DNA from: Bacillota bacterium
GTDB lineage: Bacteria; Bacillota; Bacilli; Paenibacillales; NBRC-103111
Assembly: GCA_023386955.1 (NCBI GenBank)
Contig: JAEWIS010000021.1
Span: 1 to 64,000 of the forward strand
Length of the DNA: 64,000 nt
Reading direction: 5' to 3'
Position 1 is the stretch's first letter. The number at the start of each line of letters is the position of its first letter. The notes beneath the pieces are model-generated. The model had not been told where the DNA came from, did not search any database, and saw only the letters and a program-made list of their open reading frames with translations. Position numbers and translations under genes: made by a program. Positions 17,684-27,168 of this stretch are shown here, piece by piece.

Positions 17684-19723
17684 TTAAGGGTGAAAGGAGC
17701 GCCAGAAAGCGCCGGTTTTGTCCAGAATCGGGTCCAGCTCCGCAAAGGGAATCTTGAATTCAGGGAAGCCCGCTGCATAAGGGGCAATCTCATAAGGCGT
17801 AAACAACAGGTGGAGGTCATTCTCGGTGACATAGAACAGCTGATCGGCCGTAATGCCCTTGTAATTGTCCGGCCACACATACGGATAAGCACCGCTGTCG
17901 ATCTCCTTTTTCACAATGGCGCTGAGCACCTGGAGATAATTGCTGTCCGCTTTAAACAGATCCTTCAGTTCATAGAACCGGCCTGAGCCCAGATCCAGCG
18001 GCGGATATACCCGGGAGGGCATACCATGGGCGGCGCCGAAGGGATAGTCATATCCCTCCAGCAGCAGCTGGAGCAGCCGGCCGCGGTAGAACATCACCTG
18101 GAAGTCCCCGGTGTAGGAGGATTCCAGCTGCTGGCCCGCCGGAACAGGCTTTACCTTGGAGAGCTCCGCCAGCCGCCGGTTTACCTGCTCCCGCACAGAA
18201 GGAGGCGTGATGCCATCCACTTGGGGATAATACACCAGATAATCCTTGTTCGGTTTGTACTTGAGCTCTCTTACCCGGTAGGGGGGCGTAAGCGGGATCA
18301 CCGTATTCTGAGTCCATACCAACCGTCCGGACTGGGTCAGATATGACAGCCGGTTATCCACCTGGGCCCGGATCAGGCCGTCTTCGAAGGACAACGTGCC
18401 GCTGCCCGGAACAAGGGGAAGCCGGGTAATCCGTTTGCCGTCGGGACCGATGAAATAGGTATTTTTGCCGTCCTGGACGGAAGCGGCCCCCCGCTTGAAG
18501 TCCTCCACCGCCAGAAACTGAAAGTTGGAATAAAGATTCCCGTTCAGATCGGATATGGCATAGCGGGTGCCCACATACGGCCGGGCGGGATCAATGGGCT
18601 TGCCCAGCGCTGCGCGGCCCAGACCCAAGAGACGGATGTCCGAATACCCGGCGGGAATGGTGAACTTCCCGGCTTTATCGATCAATCCGTAATTGGCGCC
18701 GTAATCTTCTGCCGTGTTGACAACCGCATGGCCCGCCTGGAAGGGCTGCGCTCCCGTGAAAGCCGGAGCGATGACCACAGCCCCCTGCTCATTCACGTAG
18801 CCGTATTTGCCCCCGTCGGTATCCTGGTACGCCAATACTCCTTCTGCGGGCGGACCTACAAAGGCAAAGGGCAGCTCCGACAGGGTTTCGCCGTTCAGTC
18901 CGATCAGACGGTACAGCCCGTTCTTCACCTTGACCAAGGCCTTGCCGTTGGCAAAGTCATTCCCCTCCATATAGGAGGCGGGAATCACCTCAGCGCCGTC
19001 CCGGTCGAGATAGCCGTATGCGGTGTTTTCTCCCTGTCCCGTCTGATAGAACAGGGCCCGGCCTTCGCTGTAGGGCTGGATATAGCTGTAGACCTTGTCT
19101 GGCGGCGTCACCCGCCTGCCTTGCTCATCAATCACATAAGAGCCCTTGTCATCCGATACGGATGCTCTCCCCTCGGAAAAAACGCCAATGCTGTCATAGC
19201 GGGGCTCCACCACAAATTGGCCGCGGGTATTGATAATCCCGCTTTTGCCGTTTTTGGACACCACCGCAAGCCCATTGTCCTGGAAGCTCTCCGCATAATC
19301 GTAGACCGCGGGAAGCCTTAGCTTGCCCCCTGCGTCCACATAACCCCATAATTGCCCGGAGGTGGTGTTCACGCTTGCCGGAAGCAATACTTGCGCCCGC
19401 TGAGCAGAGCTTTCCCCGCCGGACAGCGCATAACGCACCCGCTCGGAAGGCCCCTCCGCCGTCCAATCCATTACGGACAGGGAGGCCTGTGTCTCCGCCG
19501 CCCAGCCTACCACCAGATTGTGGCCGCTTCTTCCGTTGACGGCAGCCGGCACCGCATAGAAGGCTTGAACAGCCAGATCCGGCCACTGCCAACGGCCCGT
19601 TTCCGTCCAGCCCCAACCGCTATATTTGTAGACCGTCAGCCACAACCCGTCCTGGGCGCGGGACAGCGCTGCCGCCTCCCAAATCCCGTCCCCGTCAAAA
19701 TCTCCCACTGCATGCATGCTCAA
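17684..19723 (-). CDS. WG-repeat protein with RsiV-like C-terminal domain
   Basis: About 679 residues. An FG-GAP-like segment at the N-terminus (GDFDGDGIWEAA) is followed by about seven WG-type repeats of the form GYVDAGGKLRLPAVYDYAESF across residues 110-430. The C-terminus (460-679) resembles the DUF4163/DUF3298 pair of anti-sigma factor RsiV (YPQVDGITPP, YPFGAAHGMPS, AELDPIL). A TTG at 19723 sits six bases after GGAGGG; the ATG at 19717 is an alternative. Neither start gives a signal peptide, odd for domains usually found outside the membrane. Role unknown; possibly a repeat-based binding protein. Confidence 0.82.
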   Translation of the reverse strand: MSMHAVGDFDGDGIWEAAALSRAQDGLWLTVYKYSGWGWTETGRWQWPDLAVQAFYAVPAAVNGRSGHNLVVGWAAETQASLSVMDWTAEGPSERVRYALSGGESSAQRAQVLLPASVNTTSGQLWGYVDAGGKLRLPAVYDYAESFQDNGLAVVSKNGKSGIINTRGQFVVEPRYDSIGVFSEGRASVSDDKGSYVIDEQGRRVTPPDKVYSYIQPYSEGRALFYQTGQGENTAYGYLDRDGAEVIPASYMEGNDFANGKALVKVKNGLYRLIGLNGETLSELPFAFVGPPAEGVLAYQDTDGGKYGYVNEQGAVVIAPAFTGAQPFQAGHAVVNTAEDYGANYGLIDKAGKFTIPAGYSDIRLLGLGRAALGKPIDPARPYVGTRYAISDLNGNLYSNFQFLAVEDFKRGAASVQDGKNTYFIGPDGKRITRLPLVPGSGTLSFEDGLIRAQVDNRLSYLTQSGRLVWTQNTVIPLTPPYRVRELKYKPNKDYLVYYPQVDGITPPSVREQVNRRLAELSKVKPVPAGQQLESSYTGDFQVMFYRGRLLQLLLEGYDYPFGAAHGMPSRVYPPLDLGSGRFYELKDLFKADSNYLQVLSAIVKKEIDSGAYPYVWPDNYKGITADQLFYVTENDLHLLFTPYEIAPYAAGFPEFKIPFAELDPILDKTGAFWRSFHP

Positions 19724-19933
19724 GGCGGTCCCTCCTAAGGTATCGCAAGGTTTATGCCATAAGCATATGGGGACAACGGGGAGGAAATGACAACTCGGCC
19801 TATGAAATTCGCAACATGCACGCGCAGCCAAAATCCGCTACAATAGGAATAAGCCCCTTGGAAAAGCCCTCCAAGCGGCCAGCAGGTAAATCCGACTATT
19901 CATAACCCTTATAATAAAAAGGAAGGTACCCTC

Positions 19934-20743
19934 ATGCTTCAGGAGCCACAGTCTGCAAGAGAAGAAGAATTGGCTGCGGAATCCGTGGAAGAGGCGGATG
20001 CGCAACGACTCTGTCCACGCTGCAATATGTACAAGCCGCTGTCGCATTTTATGAAGCGGACAGGCAAACGCTCCGGCAAGAATGCCCGACGCGGCATGTG
20101 CCGGGCTTGCCGCAAAAAAACTAAAAAGCTCCGGCGTCTCACCGGCCAGGAGAGTCCTCCTCCGGGTGAGAGCACGGAGCCTGGGGCAGGCAGCCCGTTT
20201 ATGGCTGTGGATATGGAGGGCCGTACATCCCCGTCCCTTACAGACGCAGACGGCAGCACACCGGTTGCGGTCCCCGTTGCGCCGGGAGAGGAGCATCTCT
20301 CCCAGGTGCCTATGCGCAGGCTCAGCCGGCGCCCCTTGCCGGAGCCTCCGCCCAAACCCCCGGGACCCGACGCTTCCGTGCTCCGCCCCACCCGGGAGGG
20401 CATTATCCGCATGCGCGGGCATACGGATAAGGGCCGGCGCTGGGTGCAGGAGACGGATCTGGAGACGGCGTCCGTCCTGGTCAAGGAATATGCAGCCGTG
20501 GTGGTCAACGCCCATACCATCCGCCGCCTTTATTCCAACAAGAAATTCAAGCGCTACATCCTAATGCGCGATCAGTTTACCTGCTATTTCTGCGGCGAGT
20601 ATGGCGATACCATCGACCATCTGCTGCCGCGCTCCCGGGGCGGCCATACCACCCCGATGAACTGCGTCTGCGCCTGCTCCCTGTGCAACCAGAGCAAGGC
20701 CAACCGCAGTTTGGAGGATTTTATGGAAGGCGTGGAGGATTAA
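19934..20743 (+). CDS. HNH endonuclease with N-terminal zinc finger
   Basis: 269 residues. Residues 27-59 form a putative zinc finger (C27-x2-C30 and C56-x2-C59 bracketing SHFMKRTGKRSGKNARRG). A Pro-rich linker spans about 75-150. The C-terminal third is an HNH nuclease: C-x2-C in CYFCG, the catalytic DHLLPRSRGG, Asn in PMNCV, and C-x2-CN. An AAGGAAGG ribosome site lies upstream of the ATG. It is not part of a recognisable restriction system, since no methylase or specificity gene is adjacent. It may be a stand-alone nicking or repair nuclease. Confidence 0.87.
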   Translation: MLQEPQSAREEELAAESVEEADAQRLCPRCNMYKPLSHFMKRTGKRSGKNARRGMCRACRKKTKKLRRLTGQESPPPGESTEPGAGSPFMAVDMEGRTSPSLTDADGSTPVAVPVAPGEEHLSQVPMRRLSRRPLPEPPPKPPGPDASVLRPTREGIIRMRGHTDKGRRWVQETDLETASVLVKEYAAVVVNAHTIRRLYSNKKFKRYILMRDQFTCYFCGEYGDTIDHLLPRSRGGHTTPMNCVCACSLCNQSKANRSLEDFMEGVED

Positions 20744-20775
20744 CCCTCTAAGCTGCTGTCCGAAGGACAAGCGGT

Positions 20776-21876
20776 TCAGGCCTCCGCCGCAGTGAGATGG
20801 TCGCAGATCCGGTTGCGGCCCTTGCGCTTGGCTTGGTACAGGTAAGCATCGGCATGCTCCAGCAGGCGCTCCGCCTCCATCCCCTTGCCGTAGGGATGGA
20901 GCCCGATGCTTATCGTCACCCGCCGCCCCTCCAGTCCGGGATGCTCCTGAAGCTCCACATTCTCCCGGATGCGCTCCAGCACCTGGCGGACCTCCTCCAG
21001 CGTCCGGTCCGTAAAAACAATGGTAAACTCCTCGCCGCCGTAGCGGGCGGCAAAATCACTGCTTCCCACTCCCTCCCGGATGGCGGAGGCAATCCTTTTC
21101 AACACTTGATCCCCCGCCTGATGCCCGAAGGTATCATTCACCGACTTAAAAAAATCCACATCCATCATCGCCACATGGAGGGAAAACCCCTCCGAATCCG
21201 CATACCGCAGCAGCATCTCCAAATGCTCATTCAGCGCCGCCCGGTTATATAGGCCGGTCAGGGGATCGGTCCTCACCATCTTATCCTTAATCACATTCTG
21301 GATCATCAGGTTTTGCTTATCCACCGATTCCATCCGCAGCTCCTGCAGAAGCTCCATCCCCCGCTCCATGGAATTCATCGCCACGAAGGCGGAGACACCC
21401 AGAATAAGGGGGATACCCAGCCATTCCACCAGGGAGGTCCGGTCACGGAGCGCCGGGAAGAGGGATGTGACAATCAGGAACGCGGACAAATTCATAAGCG
21501 CGGTATACACCACTAACCGGCGCTGGAAATACATAATGGAAACTACAATCGGCAAAATCCAAAGGGACTGTATATAGTCCAGGCTATGATGGGCCACGAT
21601 GAGGACGGTGCAAATCAGCGTGGTCATGCCGACCACCACCCAATGGTAGGCGCTTTTCAGCCGCAAATACAGCAGCTCACCCAGACAGAGAATGCCAAAA
21701 TTGATGCCGCCAGGGATCAGCATATATCTCATTTGGGCCTCCCAGCCGCCTCCCCTGCTAAGGAGCAGCATAATCTCCTCCGCCAGAAGGACCAGAAGCA
21801 ATACCCACCAGAAAGAATTGAGAGACTTCCGATTCCACCGCCGGTTGTTCATGCCGAGAAAATCATCCTGCTTCAT
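20776..21876 (-). CDS. Membrane-bound GGDEF diguanylate cyclase
   Basis: 366 residues. Six hydrophobic segments (about 15-190) form a membrane sensor. A short linker coiled coil precedes a GGDEF domain (205-360) with DPLTGLYNR, the active-site signature RYGGEEF and ISIGL. The intact signature predicts cyclic di-GMP synthesis. The ATG at 21876 follows GGGAGA; upstream extension to 22035 lacks a ribosome site. No EAL partner is adjacent. It converges with the HNH nuclease gene. Confidence 0.9.
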   Translation of the reverse strand: MKQDDFLGMNNRRWNRKSLNSFWWVLLLVLLAEEIMLLLSRGGGWEAQMRYMLIPGGINFGILCLGELLYLRLKSAYHWVVVGMTTLICTVLIVAHHSLDYIQSLWILPIVVSIMYFQRRLVVYTALMNLSAFLIVTSLFPALRDRTSLVEWLGIPLILGVSAFVAMNSMERGMELLQELRMESVDKQNLMIQNVIKDKMVRTDPLTGLYNRAALNEHLEMLLRYADSEGFSLHVAMMDVDFFKSVNDTFGHQAGDQVLKRIASAIREGVGSSDFAARYGGEEFTIVFTDRTLEEVRQVLERIRENVELQEHPGLEGRRVTISIGLHPYGKGMEAERLLEHADAYLYQAKRKGRNRICDHLTAAEA

Positions 21877-22130
21877 GTTATCGTCTCCCGCAATCCGACC
21901 TTGTTCTCGCAATGTGTATAGGTCTTTGCGCCCATTGACCTGCGTAATAATTCGACATGCTTTTAGCAATTCCTTTATTATGCAGAAAATATAGAATAGG
22001 TGAATTCTTATACATTTTGTCCCGTTTTTATCCACACCAACCTCTGGAAAATTGGGGTAACCAGAGCTATCTCCGGGGAATATGGTGAAGGCATAGGCAT
22101 TTATCCCCTATGATGCGGAGGTTATTCGTT

Positions 22131-23036
22131 ATGGAGTGTTACCCCGTTTACCCGTATTACGGTAAGAAGACAGAATGCAAGGAAGAGCCGTTGTCCTTCC
22201 CTCCCCAGCACCAGCCGGTCCAGCCCGGACTGGAATATGCCATGAACCCCAGGCCGATCTTCGAAAATCCCGCTTACCGCGGCAGCGGCAAGCTGGCGGG
22301 ACGCACGGCTATTATTTCCGGCGGCGACAGCGGTATTGGCCGGGCAACAGCGGTTGCTTTTGCCAAGGAAGGCGCCTGTCTGGTGGTTCCTTACCTGTAC
22401 GAAGAGCGGGATGCAGAGGAAACCAAGGCGCGGATCGAAGAGCTGGGAGGCCGCTGCTTGTTTATCCGCACCGACCTGAATACCAAAAAAGCCTGCCAGG
22501 AGGTAGTGGATTGCGCCATTGCCACCTTCGGCAGACTGGATATTCTGGTGAACAACATCGGGGTGCAGTACCCTCAGGAGAAGCTGACGGATATTACCGA
22601 GGAGCAGCTGGAGCATACCTTCCGCACCAATGTCTACTCGTATTTCTTCATGACCCAGGCGGCCCTGCCCCACTTGAAGCCCGGCAGCTCCATCATTAAT
22701 ACCTCCTCCATAACCGCCTACCGTGGAGAAAAGACCCTGTTGGACTATTCCGCCACCAAAGGTGCGGTTGTGTCCTTTACCCGTTCCTTGGCCATGAACC
22801 TGGTGGAGCAGGGTATCCGCGTCAATGCGGTGGCTCCGGGCCCTATCTGGACACCGCTGATCCCCTCAAGCTTCTCCGCCGCCAGGGTGTCCGTGTTCGG
22901 CACCGAAACACCCATGAAACGGGCAGGCCAGCCCTTCGAGCTGGCTCCTGCCTATGTGTATCTGGCGTCTGACGACTCCCGCTATGTGACCGGGGAGACC
23001 ATGCATGTTAACGGCGGGGATTTCATCACCAGCTGA
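22131..23036 (+). CDS. SDR oxidoreductase, general-stress type (YhdF/YhxC-like)
   Basis: 301 residues. A roughly 45-residue N-terminal extension (FPPQHQPVQPGLE, NPRPIFENPAYRGSGKL) precedes a Rossmann SDR core with SGGDSGIGRA and NNIG. The catalytic residues are Ser in NTSSITAY and Tyr/Lys in YSATKGA; VNGGDFITS is at the end. This extension is typical of the B. subtilis GS39-type SDRs. GGAGG is eight bases before the ATG at 22131. The substrate is unassigned. The stop is 11 bp from the convergent RCC1-like gene. Confidence 0.88.
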   Translation: MECYPVYPYYGKKTECKEEPLSFPPQHQPVQPGLEYAMNPRPIFENPAYRGSGKLAGRTAIISGGDSGIGRATAVAFAKEGACLVVPYLYEERDAEETKARIEELGGRCLFIRTDLNTKKACQEVVDCAIATFGRLDILVNNIGVQYPQEKLTDITEEQLEHTFRTNVYSYFFMTQAALPHLKPGSSIINTSSITAYRGEKTLLDYSATKGAVVSFTRSLAMNLVEQGIRVNAVAPGPIWTPLIPSSFSAARVSVFGTETPMKRAGQPFELAPAYVYLASDDSRYVTGETMHVNGGDFITS

Positions 23037-23047
23037 CGCCAAGGCTG

Positions 23048-25162
23048 TCAGGGGAACGGAACGATACCCGGCTTGGGGTCCATTTGCCCGAAGGGGTTAT
23101 ACCCCAGCAGGCTAACCTGGTTATGCTCATTCACCAGCACGTGATAATGCAGCCCCGGCCCTTCGATATTGTAATTGTAGAAAGAAGAAAGCAGCTTAAC
23201 CGGGGCGGGCAGCTGTGCCTGCAGCCGCAGCTTGTGGCGGTCCTCGCCGGCTGTCCCGTCAGCATGCACCTGAAGGCTTCCGCTGATGCGGGTGATGTTC
23301 CGGGCATGGGCCGACTGCACCTGAGGGGTCACCGACAGAATCTCCAGCTTGCCGGTGTTATTCCTCCATTCCATCTCCATGTCGAGCCGGATCTCCCGGA
23401 GATCACCGGTTTCCTCCAGCGCCCATACCTGCAGCGGCTCGGCGGTATGCAGCACATAATCGTCAACCGACAGCTCCTTCACGGGATTAGTCCCCATGAT
23501 GGAACGGAACTGGTACCTGCCCTCCTTGTTGCGGTCGGCATAAAACACCTTTCCGTCCTCCGTCAGCGCCATAAACACATACGGATTCCCGTAGAGGGAA
23601 CGGATCCGCCCGGTCCAGCCCCCTTCTGCGGCCAGCTTTTCCGCCCCAGCAGGCACAAGCCCGGTGGTACTAGGGCTGGCTGCACCAGCCTCTTGACCCA
23701 TGCTCTCCACCGCCTCACGCAAAAATACCAGGTCCAGATTGCCCCGGTCGTCCAGCAGCAGCAGCCGGTCCCCGCCGGCAGCCATCCGTTTCACCGCATT
23801 GGTGAGCGTCAGAGGCTGGGAAGAGGAGAAATCCTTCTCCCACAGCCGGACAGCTCCTGTCTTATCCAGCGTAACGGGATAACCCAGGACAAATTGAAGC
23901 TCCTGAAGCTCTGCCACTCCCGGTACTGGCCCGAAGGTGCGGTCAGGCTGCATGGCGCGCAGGGTCCCGTCCTCCATAATAAAATAGGGACGTCCGGAGG
24001 CAGCCACGGCCTTGCGGACGCCGGTCAGCTCCCCCATGTCCTTCCAACGGTCCAAAATAACCGGAACCCTGCCCAGCTGGCCGTCCATATTCCGGCCCCA
24101 GGTATATACCCGGCCTGCTTCATCTAAGGCCAAGGCATGATGATTGCCCGCTTCAAGACCGACAATATCTTCAAGCCCTTGTATTTGTACAGGGTCCAGC
24201 ACCGTTTCAGTGCCTGGCCCCAGAAGTCCGTCCCCATTCTTCCCGAAGCCCCATACGGTTCCGTCGCTGCGGGTGAACAGATAGGTGCCTTCACCGGCTA
24301 CAGCCATCTTCACCGCACCGGCAAGCCGCGGCTCTGCTGCAAGCTTTTGCTCACGGGGAAGATAGCGCAAAACCTCGTTATTATCCAGCCGGATCAGCGC
24401 CTCATCCTCATAACCGGCCGTTACCGATGCAACTCCCTGCAGCAGCAGCACTTTATGATTCTCCGGCTTCAGAATATCCCCGCTTAACCCTGCCGCATAC
24501 CACAGCCTGCCTTCCTGCTCCTGCACAAAAAGCGAAAAGGATGTTCCGTATATAGCCGATACCCCTGAAAAATTGCCGAAGCGCAGCGGCTTTCCCGTTT
24601 CTCTCGGCAAGTACCATACCGTTCCGTCCTTGCGCAGGGCAAACAGGGTGCCGAACATCTCATCCAGCTGCTGGATGGATATAATCTCGGACAAACCCTC
24701 CACCTGCTGAAGCGCCTCCTGCTGCTTGGTTCCCCGCTTCATAACATGGCCGTCTTTGCCCAACAGATAATTTTGGGTCACCTGCGTCACCGGCCTGTCA
24801 GCGGTTACCCGTTTAGGCCCGGTATCCGCCTCGGGAGAGCCGAAGCCCCAGCCCCAATGCCAGGCAGTGCCGTCCCGGTCAACGGCAAAGGATAGTCCCG
24901 GCTTGCTGCCGTAGCCTGCGGCATCGAATATCCGCCCGGCGGCAACGGAGGCTACCGGAACCCGGACCTGGGAGGCCGGTTCCGCTGCTGGGGCGGAGGC
25001 CGCCGGTGCAGGAGGGGCGGCTGTAGGAACGGGAGACGGGGCCAAGGATGAGGCTGGGGTCTCCTCAGGCGCTGTCCGTTGCTCCCGTTCACATCCGAAT
25101 AAAAGCGCTCCTGCCAAAATCCATATGATGAACAACGCTGAATATTTGCCAGATTGGACCAT
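23048..25162 (-). CDS. RCC1-repeat-like lipoprotein
   Basis: 704 residues. A lipobox ends at C24 (ILAGALLFGC). Then comes an Ala/Pro/Ser-rich linker (30-70) and a series of RCC1-type propeller blades, for example VWGFGKNGDGLLG and VYTWGRNMDGQLG with intervening HALALDEAGR. The C-terminal 200 residues are less regular (ISGSLQVHADGTAG). It should be anchored outside the membrane. GAGGGAGGT precedes the ATG at about eight bases. The function is unknown; by fold it is a scaffold or binding propeller. Confidence 0.85.
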   Translation of the reverse strand: MVQSGKYSALFIIWILAGALLFGCEREQRTAPEETPASSLAPSPVPTAAPPAPAASAPAAEPASQVRVPVASVAAGRIFDAAGYGSKPGLSFAVDRDGTAWHWGWGFGSPEADTGPKRVTADRPVTQVTQNYLLGKDGHVMKRGTKQQEALQQVEGLSEIISIQQLDEMFGTLFALRKDGTVWYLPRETGKPLRFGNFSGVSAIYGTSFSLFVQEQEGRLWYAAGLSGDILKPENHKVLLLQGVASVTAGYEDEALIRLDNNEVLRYLPREQKLAAEPRLAGAVKMAVAGEGTYLFTRSDGTVWGFGKNGDGLLGPGTETVLDPVQIQGLEDIVGLEAGNHHALALDEAGRVYTWGRNMDGQLGRVPVILDRWKDMGELTGVRKAVAASGRPYFIMEDGTLRAMQPDRTFGPVPGVAELQELQFVLGYPVTLDKTGAVRLWEKDFSSSQPLTLTNAVKRMAAGGDRLLLLDDRGNLDLVFLREAVESMGQEAGAASPSTTGLVPAGAEKLAAEGGWTGRIRSLYGNPYVFMALTEDGKVFYADRNKEGRYQFRSIMGTNPVKELSVDDYVLHTAEPLQVWALEETGDLREIRLDMEMEWRNNTGKLEILSVTPQVQSAHARNITRISGSLQVHADGTAGEDRHKLRLQAQLPAPVKLLSSFYNYNIEGPGLHYHVLVNEHNQVSLLGYNPFGQMDPKPGIVPFP

Positions 25163-25338
25163 GAGGGTAAACCTCCCTCTCTCGGGCTATTTCACGGACA
25201 GGACACCCCTGGCCGCTGCTAAGCCCTCTGTTCTACCAATAAAGACGCTTTCATCCACTGGAATGTTTCGGAAGCAGGGATTCTTTCTTTGGATGCACAG
25301 GCAGAAAAAATCGGCCACTAAAATATATAATAATTAGC

Positions 25339-25385
25339 TTTACAAAAGTAAGCTGCTCATGCTAATATACTTACATAAAGTAAGT
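25339..25385 (+). promoter_or_regulatory. doxX promoter and palindromic operator
   Basis: TTTACA (25339-25344) and TAATAT (25363-25368) are spaced by 18 bp. A perfect dyad, ACTTAC-ATAAA-GTAAGT, occupies 25369-25385 at the expected transcription start. A partial copy (AAAGTAAGCT) sits between -35 and -10. The layout suggests repression by a winged-helix regulator of HxlR/MarR type, as for B. subtilis catDE. The regulator gene is not in the window. Confidence 0.7.
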
Positions 25386-25422
25386 TAATTCAAAAAAACA
25401 AGATAATCAGGGAGGAATTTTA

Positions 25423-25809
25423 ATGTTGGATGCAGGTTTGTTGATTATACGGTTGGTGGTCGGATTGACCTTGATGGGGCACGGGGCGCAAAAGCTGTTC
25501 GGCTGGTTCGGCGGATACGGCCCCAAAGGCACCGGAGGCTGGATGGAATCCATCGGTATGAAACCCGGTGTGGCCATGGCTGTGATGGCCGGATTGTCTG
25601 AGCTGGCAGGTGGCCTTCTGTTTGCCGCAGGTCTGTGGCTGCCGGTAGCCGCAGTGCTCATCGCAGGCACGATGCTGGTGGCCATTGTGAAGGTTCACGG
25701 CCCAAACGGTTATTGGACCGATAAAGGCGGTTATGAATATAACCTCCTGCTGATCGCAGTAGCAGTGGCTCTGGCCCTGACTGGCCCCGGTCTGTACGCC
25801 ATCGGCTGA
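25423..25809 (+). CDS. DoxX-family membrane protein
   Basis: 128 residues with four hydrophobic helices. Opens with LLIIRLVVGLTLMGHGAQKLFGWFGG, the hallmark of DoxX-type proteins such as CatD and MhqP, which are linked to quinone/thiol stress in B. subtilis. GGAGG is about nine bases before the ATG. It is a single-gene transcript between a palindromic operator and a terminator. A redox-stress role is inference from homologues and operator layout. Confidence 0.9.
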   Translation: MLDAGLLIIRLVVGLTLMGHGAQKLFGWFGGYGPKGTGGWMESIGMKPGVAMAVMAGLSELAGGLLFAAGLWLPVAAVLIAGTMLVAIVKVHGPNGYWTDKGGYEYNLLLIAVAVALALTGPGLYAIG

Positions 25810-25824
25810 TTTGCTGCATAGTGA

Positions 25825-25857
25825 ACGCCGCCTGGGTTATGCCGGGCGGCGTTTTGG
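25825..25857 (+). terminator. doxX terminator
   Basis: AACGCCGCC pairs with GGGCGGCGTT around a TGGGTTATGCC apex, followed by TTTT. Confidence 0.75.
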
Positions 25858-25926
25858 CATGCGCATAGAACCTTGGCCGCCAAGCCATAGTATGGGTAAA
25901 GATGTGTGTGAAAGGAGGCGGAGAGC

Positions 25927-26157
25927 TTGTCCCCAGATTTTCAAGAGGAGCAAAAGCACGCAGGCACGGGTTTTCCGGAGGCGGATGCCACTGTAGCGGG
26001 CCGCGGGGATGCAGAGGATGACATGGAGGTGGCAGCCTTGACAGGGTTGGCCCAATGGATCAACTGCCAGGGCGAATCAGGAGAAACCGCCGCATTGATG
26101 GACCGTCTGGAGGAGGATTTGCCGGGTAAGGTGGAGCGCGGCGGAGAGAAGTTCTGA
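25927..26157 (+). CDS. Small acidic protein of unknown function
   Basis: 76 residues, acidic, soluble and without a recognised motif. It starts at a TTG eight bases after AAAGGAGG, a very strong ribosome site, and is followed by a bidirectional terminator. These two signals are the main reasons to call it. There is no family or functional hint. Confidence 0.55.
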   Translation: MSPDFQEEQKHAGTGFPEADATVAGRGDAEDDMEVAALTGLAQWINCQGESGETAALMDRLEEDLPGKVERGGEKF

Positions 26158-26188
26158 AGCCATGGTCTTACGCAGGTGCTTCCAACAC

Positions 26189-26241
26189 GAAAAAAAGGCT
26201 GTCCCCGTCATGCTCATGACGTTTGGGACAACCTTTTTTTG
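26189..26241. terminator. Bidirectional terminator
   Basis: AAAAAAAGGCTGTCCC pairs with GGGACAACCTTTTTTT around a CGTCATGCTCATGACG-containing apex. It serves the small plus-strand gene and convergent thiM. Confidence 0.85.
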
Positions 26242-26260
26242 TGACTGGCTGCTTGCAGGC

Positions 26261-27070
26261 CTACTCTACCTGAGCCAGGATGGCCGCTTTTTTGACGAAG
26301 GCGCCTTCCACCAGATGGAGCTGGTTCAACAGCTCCGTCTGGAAGGTTCCGGGACGGTCGCCGCCGGATACCTTCAGGGCTTCCTCGGCAGCTACGCCAT
26401 AGTAGGCCAGGGCGGATACCGCCGCCTTGACCAGGTCCTTCTCTACCGCGGCGAAGGCTCCAATCACAGAGGTGAGCAGGCAGCCGGTGCCCGTAACCTT
26501 GGTCAGCAGGGCGGTGCCGTTGCTGACCTTCCAGGTGACGCTGCCGTCGCTGACGATATCGTCGGCGCCGGTCACTACCACCACGCAGCCCAGCTTCCGG
26601 GCTGCCTGGCGGGCCAGCTCCACCGCATCCGCTGCGGTATCGCCTCCGTCCACACCCTTGATCGTGCCGGATTCGCCGATCACGTTGGCGATCTCTGCGG
26701 CATTGCCGCGCAGGATGGACACCTTGACCTCGTCCATCATCTTCCGCGCCGTATCCGTCCGGTACGGGGTGGCGCCTGCGCCGACGGGGTCAAAAACCAC
26801 CGGCACGCCATGAGCGTTGGCCGAACGGCCGGCCACATGCATGGCGTGGACCACGGTTTCATCCAGGGTGCCCATGTTTAGCACCAGGGCACCGGCGATT
26901 TTGGCCATATCAGCCACTTCTTCCTTGGCGTACGCCATAACCGGGGATGCCCCCAGCGCCAGCAGCCCGTTCGCCGTAAAGTTGGTCACCACCACATTGG
27001 TGATGTTGTGGACCAGGGGCTTCTGCTCCCGTACCTTCATCAGGTTTTGCTCCAGCTCATGTAATTCCAT
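26261..27070 (-). CDS. thiM: Hydroxyethylthiazole kinase ThiM
   Basis: 269 residues. Phosphorylates 4-methyl-5-(2-hydroxyethyl)thiazole for thiamine salvage. Ribokinase-like fold with [12 protein letters not shown] near the N-terminus, [19 protein letters not shown] and KVTGTGCLL carrying the anion hole and catalytic Cys region. The ATG at 27070 follows GAGGAG. A TPP riboswitch with an attenuator-type terminator lies directly upstream. No thiD or thiE neighbour is present, so the gene stands alone in the window. Confidence 0.95.
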   Translation of the reverse strand: MELHELEQNLMKVREQKPLVHNITNVVVTNFTANGLLALGASPVMAYAKEEVADMAKIAGALVLNMGTLDETVVHAMHVAGRSANAHGVPVVFDPVGAGATPYRTDTARKMMDEVKVSILRGNAAEIANVIGESGTIKGVDGGDTAADAVELARQAARKLGCVVVVTGADDIVSDGSVTWKVSNGTALLTKVTGTGCLLTSVIGAFAAVEKDLVKAAVSALAYYGVAAEEALKVSGGDRPGTFQTELLNQLHLVEGAFVKKAAILAQVE

Positions 27071-27128
27071 TTTCCGCCAACTCCTCATTATCGGTAGTCC
27101 AGCTAGCCGGACGCGTGAACCGCAAAAA

Positions 27129-27155
27129 AGACGCCTCGCCAATAGCAAAGCGCCT
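27129..27155 (-). terminator. Riboswitch expression-platform terminator
   Basis: On the minus strand AGGCGCTTTGC pairs with GCGAGGCGTCT (11 bp, some G-U) around TATTG, followed by TTTTT. It lies between the TPP aptamer and thiM, so TPP binding would be expected to permit this hairpin and stop transcription. Confidence 0.82.
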
Positions 27156-27168
27156 CAAAACGGGCAAG

